Shown here: in pieces, positions 1 to 6,113 of the stretch
Layout of the letters: each line of letters opens with the position of its first letter
Numbering within the stretch: the first letter of the stretch is position 1
NCBI GenBank assembly: GCA_902805985.1
Contig: CADCUW010000057.1
Span: 1 to 8,091 of the forward strand
Length of the DNA stretch: 8,091 nt
Direction: 5' to 3'
DNA from: an uncultured Rubrobacteraceae bacterium
GTDB lineage: Bacteria > Actinomycetota > Rubrobacteria > Rubrobacterales > Rubrobacteraceae
Notes under the pieces: generated by a model
What the model saw: the letters and a program-made list of their open reading frames with translations, nothing else
Database searches by the model: none
What the model was told of the DNA's origin: nothing
Made by a program: the position numbers and the translations under genes

Positions 1-916
1 CGGCGGAGTCGAGGTCGGCGGAGTCGTCTATGACCATCGCGTCCTTGCCGCCCATCTCGGCTATGACGCGCTTGACCCACCGCTGGTTCTCTATCTGCCT
101 GGCCGCCCGCTCGTTGATGCGCAGGCCGGTCGCCATCGAGCCCGTGAAGGAGATGAACCGGGTGCGCGCGTCCTCAACCAGGTAGTCGCCGACGTCCTTG
201 CCGTAGCCGGGAAGGAAGTTCAAAACGCCTTCAGGGAGGCCGGCCTCGGCGAAGATCTCCGCGACGACCGCGCCTATGACGCTCGTGAACTCGGACGGCT
301 TCATGACAACGGTGTTGCCGGCGACTATGGCCGCGCTCGACATCCCGGTGAGGATGGCGGTCGGGAAGTTCCAGGGGGCTATGACGACGCCGACACCCAT
401 CGGCTGGTAGGAGTAGCGGCTCTCCTCGCCCGGTATCGCGTAGATCTCCACCCCGTCCTTGAGGCGCAGCATCTCGCGGGCGTAGTACTCAAGGAAATCT
501 ATGCCCTCTGCGACCTGCGCGTCAGCCTCGTTCCACGGCTTGCCGCCCTCGAAGACCTCCCACGCCAGCAACTCGAACTTGCGGCGCTTCATGATCGCCG
601 CCGCCCGCAAAAGAACGCGGGCGCGCGCCTCAGGGCTCGTGCGGCTCCAGTGCTCGAAGGCTCCCGTGGCGGCGTCGAGGGCCATGTCCGCCTCTCGCTG
701 GGTGGCCGCCGCCGTCCGGCCGACGATCTGGGAGGGGTTGGCCGGGTTGACGGAGACTATCTCGCCGTCCGTCTCTATGTTCTTGCCGCCGATGATCGCC
801 GGGTGGTCCTTGCCGAGCTTGCCCTCGACGTCCTTTATGGCGGCCCGCATCTTCTCGACGTTTCTCTCGTCGGACCAGTCCAGGTACTCCTCGTTCTTGT
901 ACGGTATGAGGCCCAT
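1..916 (-). CDS. pruA: L-glutamate gamma-semialdehyde (1-pyrroline-5-carboxylate) dehydrogenase, 3'-truncated by window edge
   Basis: This enzyme performs the NAD-dependent second step of proline breakdown, oxidising glutamate semialdehyde (open form of P5C) to L-glutamate in the cytoplasm. Translating the minus strand from the ATG at 914-916 gives 305 residues starting MGLIPYKNEEYLDW, open to the window edge. The family is usually about 515 residues, so roughly 60% is visible. Aldehyde dehydrogenase landmarks are the PWNFP loop (oxyanion Asn at residue 183), the NTVVMKPSE cofactor region, FTGSMATG, and the general-base Glu at residue 287 in EMGGKDAMVID. The catalytic Cys lies beyond the edge. 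The DYLVEDARTRFISFTGS and QRWVKRVIAEMGGKDA stretches are typical of monofunctional bacterial P5CDH (pruA/rocA) rather than a generic ALDH. An AGGAG ribosome site at 921-925 supports the start. It lies 7 bases after proline dehydrogenase and is almost certainly co-transcribed and translationally coupled with it. Confidence 0.95.
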   Translation of the reverse strand, partial: MGLIPYKNEEYLDWSDERNVEKMRAAIKDVEGKLGKDHPAIIGGKNIETDGEIVSVNPANPSQIVGRTAAATQREADMALDAATGAFEHWSRTSPEARARVLLRAAAIMKRRKFELLAWEVFEGGKPWNEADAQVAEGIDFLEYYAREMLRLKDGVEIYAIPGEESRYSYQPMGVGVVIAPWNFPTAILTGMSSAAIVAGNTVVMKPSEFTSVIGAVVAEIFAEAGLPEGVLNFLPGYGKDVGDYLVEDARTRFISFTGSMATGLRINERAARQIENQRWVKRVIAEMGGKDAMVIDDSADLDSA

Positions 917-920
917 AGTG

Positions 921-926
921 CTCCTA
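921..926 (-). promoter_or_regulatory. Ribosome binding site of P5C dehydrogenase fused to the upstream stop codon
   Basis: Read on the minus strand, the hexamer TAGGAG contains the TAG stop of proline dehydrogenase (926-924), and its last five bases AGGAG form the ribosome site for the next gene, whose ATG begins 4 bases later. Sharing bases between stop codon and Shine-Dalgarno is a classic arrangement for translational coupling. It would keep the two enzymes in step, which suits a pathway with the reactive intermediate P5C. Confidence 0.8.
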
Positions 927-1841
927 TCTCTTGATGGCGCCGGCTATGCTCCCGATCACGTCCTTTGCGACGTAGCCGGCTATCTTCGGGTTCTCCTTGA
1001 GGCGGCGGGTCGAGTACTCGTACCAGTCCTCCCCGTAGGGCACGTAGACGCGCAGCTTGTGGCCCGCGTTCACGAGGATGCTCCTGAGCTCTTCGTCGAC
1101 ACCTAGCAGCATCTGGAACTCGTAGCGGTCCTTCGGGACCTCTAGCTGGTGGATGAGCCTTAGCGCGTGCCAGATCAGGAACTCGTCGTGCGTCGCAATA
1201 CCTACGTAAACCCCGCCCTTGAGCAACTCGTCGAGCAGGAAGATGTAGTTCTGGCGGACGGTGTCGAAGTCCTTGTAGGCGACGCTGCGCGGCTCGTCGT
1301 AGATGCCCTTGCACAGCCTGACGGAGAAGCCCGCCTCGATGATGTTCTGGACGTCCTCCAGGCTGCGGCGCATGTACGCCTGCAGGACGGCCCCCGTGTT
1401 CTCGTGGTGCCTGTAGGTATCGTGGACGATGCCCAGGGTGGCTTCGGTGTACGGGGAGTCCTCCATGTCCACCCGCACGAAGCGGCCCCTCGCGCCGGCG
1501 TACTCGACGATCTCCTCGACGTTGGCCCTGCACAGCTCCTCGTTCAACGTCAGCCCGAGGCCTGTGAGCTTGATGGAGATGCCACTCGCGAGATCGTGCT
1601 GGTCGACGGTGTCCACGAGCTTCTTGTAGTCTTCGAGCTTGGAGGCGGCGTCGGCCTTGGTCTCGGTACTCTCGCCGAGAAGGTCGATGGTCGCGACGCA
1701 GCCCTCCTGGTTGAGGTCGCGGACCGTCTGGACGGCCTCGTCCAGCGTGTCGCCGGCGATGTAGCGGGAGGAGATCTTCTTGACGATGGGCCGCGGTATG
1801 GCGGGCACCGAGTTCGCTATCGCCCTGTCCACTATCCCCAT
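924..1841 (-). CDS. Proline dehydrogenase, single-domain (monofunctional)
   Basis: This FAD-dependent enzyme oxidises L-proline to 1-pyrroline-5-carboxylate and passes electrons to the membrane quinone pool. It is the first step of proline catabolism. The 305-residue protein matches the length of the Thermus-type single-domain enzyme, not the large PutA fusion. Visible (beta/alpha)8-barrel motifs are SIKLTGLG with Lys91, RFVRVDMEDSPYT with Asp125, VRLCKGIYDEP with Arg176, YVGIATHDEF (residues 212-221), FQMLLGVDEELR, VYVPYG with Tyr269, and YSTRRLKENP with Arg279-Arg280, the pair that binds the substrate carboxylate in this family. An in-frame TAG at 1845-1847 lies two codons before the ATG, so the start cannot be further upstream. 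The ribosome site is weak (GGAG about 13 bases upstream). The gene is the promoter-proximal member of a leftward operon with P5C dehydrogenase. Some actinobacteria call it pruB; other symbols are in use, so none is given. Confidence 0.96.
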   Translation of the reverse strand: MGIVDRAIANSVPAIPRPIVKKISSRYIAGDTLDEAVQTVRDLNQEGCVATIDLLGESTETKADAASKLEDYKKLVDTVDQHDLASGISIKLTGLGLTLNEELCRANVEEIVEYAGARGRFVRVDMEDSPYTEATLGIVHDTYRHHENTGAVLQAYMRRSLEDVQNIIEAGFSVRLCKGIYDEPRSVAYKDFDTVRQNYIFLLDELLKGGVYVGIATHDEFLIWHALRLIHQLEVPKDRYEFQMLLGVDEELRSILVNAGHKLRVYVPYGEDWYEYSTRRLKENPKIAGYVAKDVIGSIAGAIKR

Positions 1842-1868
1842 GCTCTAGAACCCCGCTCCGCGTCCGAC

Positions 1869-1881
1869 AGATGGTCCATCT
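1869..1881. repeat. Perfect 13-base palindrome AGATGGTCCATCT in the divergent control region
   Basis: The bases AGATGG-T-CCATCT form a perfect inverted repeat with a single central base. It lies 28-40 bases upstream of the proline dehydrogenase ATG and just downstream of that gene's candidate -10 box, where a repressor could block transcription. It is short and could be chance. A regulator site is an inference, since no regulator gene is visible in the window. Confidence 0.35.
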
Positions 1882-1892
1882 CCATGCCCTGA

Positions 1893-1898
1893 TTCTAC
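1893..1898 (-). promoter_or_regulatory. Candidate -10 box TAGAAT for the proline dehydrogenase operon
   Basis: On the minus strand TAGAAT matches the sigma-70-type consensus TATAAT at 5 of 6 positions. It would place the transcript start near 1885, giving a leader of roughly 45 bases. No convincing -35 hexamer is found 16-18 bases further upstream, as the region is G/C rich. It is supported mainly by being an AT-rich island in the only sizeable gap between the two divergent operons. Confidence 0.4.
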
Positions 1899-1931
1899 TT
1901 GAACGGGCACCCCCCGGCTTTGGTGTAGGAT
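1899..1931 (+). promoter_or_regulatory. Weak candidate promoter for the rightward five-gene operon
   Basis: TTGAAC at 1899-1904 resembles a -35 box and TAGGAT at 1926-1931 resembles a -10 box (4 of 6 matches). The spacer is 21 bases, longer than optimal, so the pairing is doubtful. TAGGAT may act alone or with another -35. The transcript would start near 1938 and carry a leader of about 35 bases to the ATG at 1973. Its -35 box abuts the candidate -10 of the opposite operon, so the two promoters would be back to back and could share control. Confidence 0.3.
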
Positions 1932-1961
1932 GGACGACAGCACAGGGGATCACGAACACCC

Positions 1962-1966
1962 GGAGG
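1962..1966 (+). promoter_or_regulatory. Strong ribosome binding site GGAGG for the aldehyde dehydrogenase
   Basis: GGAGG is followed by a 6-base spacer (TAACTT) and then the ATG at 1973. It is the best ribosome site in the window. It fixes the start of the first gene of the rightward operon and excludes an overlapping out-of-frame start at 1930. Confidence 0.9.
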
Positions 1967-1972
1967 TAACTT

Positions 1973-3568
1973 ATGCGCACCACCGACGTCCGCGAGGGCA
2001 CCGCCCCCGCCACCCGTACCATAGCCTCCGTGATAGGGGGAAGGACGCTCGAAGACTCGCCCGGCGGCACGACGAGATCCGTCAACCCGGCCCGCAAGCG
2101 CGAGACCGTGGCGGAGGTGCTCCTGGGTGATGCGGGTACGTTCGTTGCGGCCTGCCGGGCGGCGCGGGGGGCGCAGGAGGATTGGGCGTCGGTGCCGGCG
2201 CCGATACGGTCGCAGGTCATAAAGAAGATCGGGCGCATCGTCGAGCAGAACAAGGAGGCCCTGGCGCGGCTCGTTACGCGGGAGATCGGCAAGCCCTACA
2301 CAGAGGCGCTCGGCGAGGTCCAGGAGATAGTGGACACCTGCGACTTCTTTACCGGCGAGGGCCGCCGCCTCTACGGCCAGACCGTGCCGAGCGAGATGCC
2401 GGACAAGCAGCTCTTCACCTTCAGGACGCCGGTAGGGGTCGCGGCGATCATCACGGCCGGGAACTTCCCCGTGGCCGTTCCTTCGTGGTACCTGATCCCC
2501 GCGCTAACCTGCGGCAACACGGTTGTCTGGAAGCCGGCCGAGTACTCCCCGGCCATCGCCGACGCCCTCGCCAGACTCTTCCAGGCCGGCGGCCTCCCCG
2601 ATAACGTCCTGAACGTCGTCCAGTGCGAGGGGAAAACGGCATTCGAGGGACTCGAAACGGCGCTCGGAGAGGGCCTCGTGGACAAGGTCGGCTTCACCGG
2701 CTCCTCGGAGGTCGGGCGTGAGATCGGGGCCCTCTGCGGCCGGCACCTCCAGTCCCCCTGCCTGGAACTCGGCGGCAAGAACCCGCTGGTCGTGATGCCG
2801 GACGCCGACCTCGACCTCGCCGTCGAGGGAGCCCTCTTCAGCGGCTTCGGCACAGCAGGCCAGCGCTGCACCTCTTTAGGCACCGCCATCGTCCACGAGT
2901 CCGTCCACGACGAGTTCGTCTCGAGGCTCGCCCGCAGGCTCGAAGAGGCCGCCATAGGCGACCCGATGGCCGACGACGTGCTCTACGGCCCGATGCTCAG
3001 TGAACGGTTCGCGGACCGCTTCGCCGGCTTCCTGGACATGATAGAAGACCACCACGCCGTCCACGGCTCCACCGGGACCGGCCGCATCACGCACGAGAAC
3101 CCCCGGGAGAACTTCGTCGGCGACCCGGAGGCGGGCTTCTTCTGCCATCCTGCGCTCGTCAGCGGCGTGAGGGCTGAGGACGAGATCTTCAACACCGAGA
3201 CCTTCGGCCCGCTCGTCGGCGTGGCGTCGTTCTCCGCTTTCGAGGAGGCGGTCGAGCTCTCCAACTCCCACGGCTACGGGCTCTCGGCGGCGATCTACAC
3301 CAGCGACGCCACCAACGCCCTGCGCTTTCGTGAGGGCAACCGGGCGGGGATGCTCTCGGTAAACAACTCCACGAGCGGCGCGGAGGCCCACCTGCCCTTC
3401 GGGGGCAACGGCAAGAGCGGCAACGGCAGCCGCCTCTCAGGGATCTGGGTGCTGGACCAGTTCACCCGCTGGCAGTCCATGAACTGGGACTTTGCCGGCC
3501 GGCTCCAGAAGGCCCAGATGGACGTCGCCGACCTTCCGGCCGACCTCGACTTCCGGCTGGAAGAGTAG
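1973..3568 (+). CDS. NAD(P)-dependent aldehyde dehydrogenase, ALDH7-like / Thermus-type with C-terminal arm
   Basis: This 531-residue cytoplasmic enzyme would oxidise an aldehyde to the carboxylic acid. Family landmarks are GNFPVAV with the oxyanion Asn at 164, NTVVWKPAEYSPA, VGFTGSSEVGRE, the general base Glu265 in CLELGGKNP, the nucleophile Cys299 in GTAGQRCTS, and ETFGPLVG followed by NNSTSGAEAHLPFGG. The phrases NFPVAV, GTAGQRCT and TSGAE are typical of the antiquitin/alpha-aminoadipic semialdehyde (ALDH7) branch. The protein is 20-30 residues longer than most ALDHs at the C-terminus (after about residue 500), resembling the arm described for a roughly 530-residue Thermus thermophilus ALDH. 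It leads a five-gene operon containing an amine oxidase-type flavoenzyme and a ketimine reductase-like protein. Its substrate may therefore be an amino-acid semialdehyde such as that from piperideine-6-carboxylate. That assignment is inference; the enzyme class is not in doubt. Confidence 0.93.
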   Translation: MRTTDVREGTAPATRTIASVIGGRTLEDSPGGTTRSVNPARKRETVAEVLLGDAGTFVAACRAARGAQEDWASVPAPIRSQVIKKIGRIVEQNKEALARLVTREIGKPYTEALGEVQEIVDTCDFFTGEGRRLYGQTVPSEMPDKQLFTFRTPVGVAAIITAGNFPVAVPSWYLIPALTCGNTVVWKPAEYSPAIADALARLFQAGGLPDNVLNVVQCEGKTAFEGLETALGEGLVDKVGFTGSSEVGREIGALCGRHLQSPCLELGGKNPLVVMPDADLDLAVEGALFSGFGTAGQRCTSLGTAIVHESVHDEFVSRLARRLEEAAIGDPMADDVLYGPMLSERFADRFAGFLDMIEDHHAVHGSTGTGRITHENPRENFVGDPEAGFFCHPALVSGVRAEDEIFNTETFGPLVGVASFSAFEEAVELSNSHGYGLSAAIYTSDATNALRFREGNRAGMLSVNNSTSGAEAHLPFGGNGKSGNGSRLSGIWVLDQFTRWQSMNWDFAGRLQKAQMDVADLPADLDFRLEE

Positions 3569-3593
3569 TGAGAACCCGGCGGGGGCATTACCC

Positions 3594-4463
3594 ATGACAG
3601 ATGCTGTTCGCCGATCCGCCGCCGGGACGTTCGAGATCGGGGGAGATCTCACGGTCAACCGTCTCGGCCTCGGCGCGATGCGCCTGACCGGTTCCAGAGT
3701 CTGGAGCGACTCCGCCGAGCCTGAAGACCGGGACGAGGCCAAGAAGGTGCTCCGCCGCGCGCTCGAGCTCGGCGTGAACCTCATAGACACCGCCGACTTC
3801 TACGGTCCCGAGGCGAACGAGAACCTGATCCGGGAGGCGCTGTACCCGTACCCGGAGGGCCTGCTCATCGCGACGAAGGGCGGCGCCGTGGTGTACGGGC
3901 CTGGGGACTGGGGACTGGACGGAAGACCGGAGCACCTTCGCAGGGCATGCGAAGCGAGCATGAAGCGCCTCGGCGTCGAGCACATCGATCTCTACCAGCT
4001 CCACCAGCCCGACCCGGAAGTTCCGTACGAAGAATCCATCGGCGCCCTGGCGGAGCTCAAAGCCGAGGGCAAGGTCCGGCACGTCGGGGTCTCGAACGTG
4101 GACCTGAACCACCTGGAGGCTGCGCGAAGCATCGTCCCCATCGCCTCCGTGCAGAACCGCTACAGCATCGCGCAGAGAGAAGCAGACGACCTCGTGGACG
4201 CCTGCGAGCGGGCCGGCATCGCTTTTCTCCCTTACCGTCCACTCGCGACCGGAGATCTCGCAGGCCCCGGAGGCCCGCTCTCGGAGATCGCCGCCGGGCA
4301 CGAGGCCACCGCAAGACAGGTCGCGCTCGCCTGGCTCCTGCATCGCTCCCCCGCCATGGTCCCGATCCCCGGTACTTCCTCCCCGGATCACCTCGAAGAG
4401 AACGTCGCGGCGGCGGGCATCGCGCTCGGAGAGACCGAGGTGCGAACCCTAGATGCGGCGTAG
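3594..4463 (+). CDS. Aldo/keto reductase, similar to pyridoxal reductase YdbC/PdxI
   Basis: This is an NADPH-dependent aldehyde/ketone reductase of 289 residues. The AKR tetrad is visible: Asp65 (LIDTADFYG), Tyr70, Lys95 (IATKGG) and His137 (YQLHQPD). The NADPH-binding C-terminal segment IPGTSSPDHLEEN lies at 258-270. NRLGLGAMRLTG, NENLIREALYPYPEGL and WLLHRSPAMVPIPGTSS closely resemble E. coli YdbC (PdxI), which reduces pyridoxal to pyridoxine, so a vitamin-B6 salvage role is possible. Reduction of an aldehyde arising in the same operon is the alternative. The ATG at 3594 was chosen because family homology begins there; the longer in-frame extension would overlap the conserved end of the upstream aldehyde dehydrogenase. 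It starts 25 bases after that gene with only a weak G-rich ribosome site (3581-3585), and its end overlaps the next gene by 11 bases. Confidence 0.92.
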   Translation: MTDAVRRSAAGTFEIGGDLTVNRLGLGAMRLTGSRVWSDSAEPEDRDEAKKVLRRALELGVNLIDTADFYGPEANENLIREALYPYPEGLLIATKGGAVVYGPGDWGLDGRPEHLRRACEASMKRLGVEHIDLYQLHQPDPEVPYEESIGALAELKAEGKVRHVGVSNVDLNHLEAARSIVPIASVQNRYSIAQREADDLVDACERAGIAFLPYRPLATGDLAGPGGPLSEIAAGHEATARQVALAWLLHRSPAMVPIPGTSSPDHLEENVAAAGIALGETEVRTLDAA

Positions 4464-5604
4464 AGACGAAGCCGCGTACGACGTGATAGTCGCCGGCCTC
4501 GGCGGGATGGGCAGCGCCGCCGCCTACCACCTCGCGGGACGCGGCAAGAAGGTGCTGGGCCTGGAGCGGCACGCCCCCGCGCACGATAAGGGCTCGAGCC
4601 ACGGCGAGTCGCGCATCATCCGCCAGGCGTACTTCGAGGGGGCCGAGTACGTGCCGCTCCTCTTCCGGGCCTACGAGCTGTGGGAAGAATTGGAGAAGGA
4701 GACGGGCGAGGACCTCATGGCGCTCTGCGGGGGGCTCTTTATCGGCTCCGAAGACGGCGAGCTCGTCTCGGGCAGCGTCGCCAGCGCCGACGAGCACGGC
4801 CTACCGTACGAGATCCTCGACGCCCCGGACCTGAAGCGCCGGTTCCCCGTCTTCGAGCCTGGTCCCGAGACCGTCGCCCTCTTCGAGAAGCGGGCCGGCT
4901 TCGTGCGGCCCGAGAGAGCCGTCAGGGCGCACCTCGACGGGGCGGCCTCCCTCGGGGCGGAGTTGCGCTTCGGGGAGCCGGTCCACTCGTGGGAGGCGAC
5001 GGCGTCGGGCGTGCGGGTGCGGACGGCGGGCGGCATCTACGAGGCCGAGCGTTTGGTCGTGTCGGCCGGGGCGTGGGCTGGGGAGCTTCTCTCGGACCTA
5101 GGGCTGCCGCTTGAGGTGGCACGCCAGATCCTGTTCTGGTTCCGTCCCCGGGGAGGCATCGAGGCCTTCGCGCCGGACCGGCTCCCGATCTGGATCTACG
5201 AGCCAGACGACGGCAATATGTTCTATAGCTTCCCCGCCGTGGACGGCGCGGATACCGTAAAGGCCGCGTTCTTCCGCGCCGACGGCACCCCGGCCGACCC
5301 GAACACCATAGACCGCGAGGTACACGAGGACGAGGTGAACTTTATCCGCCGCTACCTCGGCCGGCACGTCCCAACCATGAACGGCGAGCTCGTCGATGCC
5401 AGAACCTGCATGTACACCAACACGCCGGACCAGCACTTCGTCGTCTCGGCGCACCCGGACCATCCGCAGGTGGTCATAGCCGCCGGCTTCTCGGGGCACG
5501 GGTACAAGTTCTGCAGCGTGATCGGCGAGATCCTGGCCGACCTCGCCGTCGAGGGCGAGACCCCCCACCCCGTAGACCTCTTCTCCCCGGCACGCCTGCG
5601 ATGA
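4453..5604 (+). CDS. Monomeric sarcosine oxidase-family FAD-dependent amine oxidase (sarcosine / N-methyltryptophan / pipecolate oxidase type)
   Basis: This flavoenzyme oxidises secondary amino acids with oxygen, releasing hydrogen peroxide. The 383 residues match monomeric sarcosine oxidase (soxA) and N-methyl-L-tryptophan oxidase (solA) in length and order. The dinucleotide-binding fold AGLGGMGSAAAYHLAGRG spans residues 14-31, and SSHGESRIIRQAY spans 48-60. TCMYTNTPDQHF has Cys319 at the position that forms the covalent 8-alpha-S-cysteinyl FAD bond (Cys315 in Bacillus sarcosine oxidase), and GFSGHGYKF has Lys352, matching the substrate-carboxylate lysine. Lys270 aligns with the oxygen-activating Lys265. 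Phe274 sits where sarcosine oxidase has active-site His269, so the substrate may not be sarcosine. L-Pipecolate is attractive given the neighbours. The ATG overlaps the aldo/keto reductase stop by 11 bases and has a GAGG ribosome site 10-13 bases upstream. Alignment to the Bacillus enzyme is from memory. Confidence 0.92.
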   Translation: MRRRDEAAYDVIVAGLGGMGSAAAYHLAGRGKKVLGLERHAPAHDKGSSHGESRIIRQAYFEGAEYVPLLFRAYELWEELEKETGEDLMALCGGLFIGSEDGELVSGSVASADEHGLPYEILDAPDLKRRFPVFEPGPETVALFEKRAGFVRPERAVRAHLDGAASLGAELRFGEPVHSWEATASGVRVRTAGGIYEAERLVVSAGAWAGELLSDLGLPLEVARQILFWFRPRGGIEAFAPDRLPIWIYEPDDGNMFYSFPAVDGADTVKAAFFRADGTPADPNTIDREVHEDEVNFIRRYLGRHVPTMNGELVDARTCMYTNTPDQHFVVSAHPDHPQVVIAAGFSGHGYKFCSVIGEILADLAVEGETPHPVDLFSPARLR

Positions 5605-6113
5605 GCGTCAGGATCAGGGCGGAAGAGGCCGAGGACGTGCCCGGGGCCAGGGACGTGAACCGCAGGGCGTTCGGCAGGGAAGACGAGGCGCGCCTGGTAG
5701 ACGACCTGCGCGAGGCGGGGTACGCCAGGTTGTCGCTGGTGGCGGAGGAAGGGGGACGGCTCGTCGGCCACATCGTGTTCAGCGAGGCCGTGATCCGAGC
5801 AGCTAGCGGCGAGGTAGTAGGAGCCCTCGCCCTCGGTCCCATCGGTGTGATCCCGGATCGCCAGGGACGTGGCGTGGGCTCCGCGCTCATCCGGGAAGGC
5901 CTCGGCCGCTGCGCGCGGGCGGGCCACAGCATCGTCGTCCTGCTCGGACATCCTAACTACTACCCGCGCTTCGGCTTCTCGGCCGAACGGGCCGGCAACC
6001 TGTCGTCCGCGTACTCGGGGGAGGACTTCATGGCGCTGGAGCTCGTGCCGGGCGCCCTCTCGGGGGTGGCCGGGGAGTTCGAGTTCGCCCCGCCGTTCGA
6101 GGCGGTCTCGTGA
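5601..6113 (+). CDS. GNAT family N-acetyltransferase, YhbS-like
   Basis: This 170-residue cytoplasmic acyltransferase is predicted to use acetyl-CoA. The acetyl-CoA pyrophosphate loop is IPDRQGRGVGSALI (residues 84-97, pattern Q-x-x-G-x-G), preceded by the beta-strand ALALGPIGV. LLGHPNYYPRFGF (115-126) is characteristic of the YhbS-type subgroup. The acceptor substrate cannot be read from sequence; a small amine or amino acid from the surrounding pathway is a guess. Its ATG overlaps the TGA of the upstream flavoenzyme (ATGA) and no ribosome site precedes it, so it is probably translated by re-initiation. AGG arginine codons are dense in its first 30 codons, as is common in this genome. Confidence 0.9.
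   Translation: MSVRIRAEEAEDVPGARDVNRRAFGREDEARLVDDLREAGYARLSLVAEEGGRLVGHIVFSEAVIRAASGEVVGALALGPIGVIPDRQGRGVGSALIREGLGRCARAGHSIVVLLGHPNYYPRFGFSAERAGNLSSAYSGEDFMALELVPGALSGVAGEFEFAPPFEAVS

Noticed and set aside
501..1106. 201-residue plus-strand frame antisense to P5C dehydrogenase
   Set aside because: The minus-strand frame carries all ALDH motifs. This one has none and crosses the junction between two real genes.
1167..1892. 241-residue plus-strand frame antisense to proline dehydrogenase
   Set aside because: It is a Val/Leu/Asp-rich mirror of the real gene with no recognisable domain and no ribosome site.
835..2292. 485-residue open frame on the minus strand covering proline dehydrogenase and the divergent control region
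   Set aside because: It is out of frame with proline dehydrogenase, which has clear family motifs. The translation is Arg/Ala/Pro-rich low-complexity sequence with no motif, as expected for a shadow frame in high-GC DNA.
3492..3593. Possible longer N-terminus (34 extra residues) for the aldo/keto reductase
   Set aside because: The extension is the out-of-frame reading of the conserved end of the upstream aldehyde dehydrogenase and has no similarity to the family. Homology starts after the ATG at 3594.
3904..3918. Short tandem repeat of CTGGGGA within the aldo/keto reductase
   Set aside because: It is only two copies of seven bases encoding part of a Gly/Trp loop, within coding sequence, and not enough to be a functional repeat.
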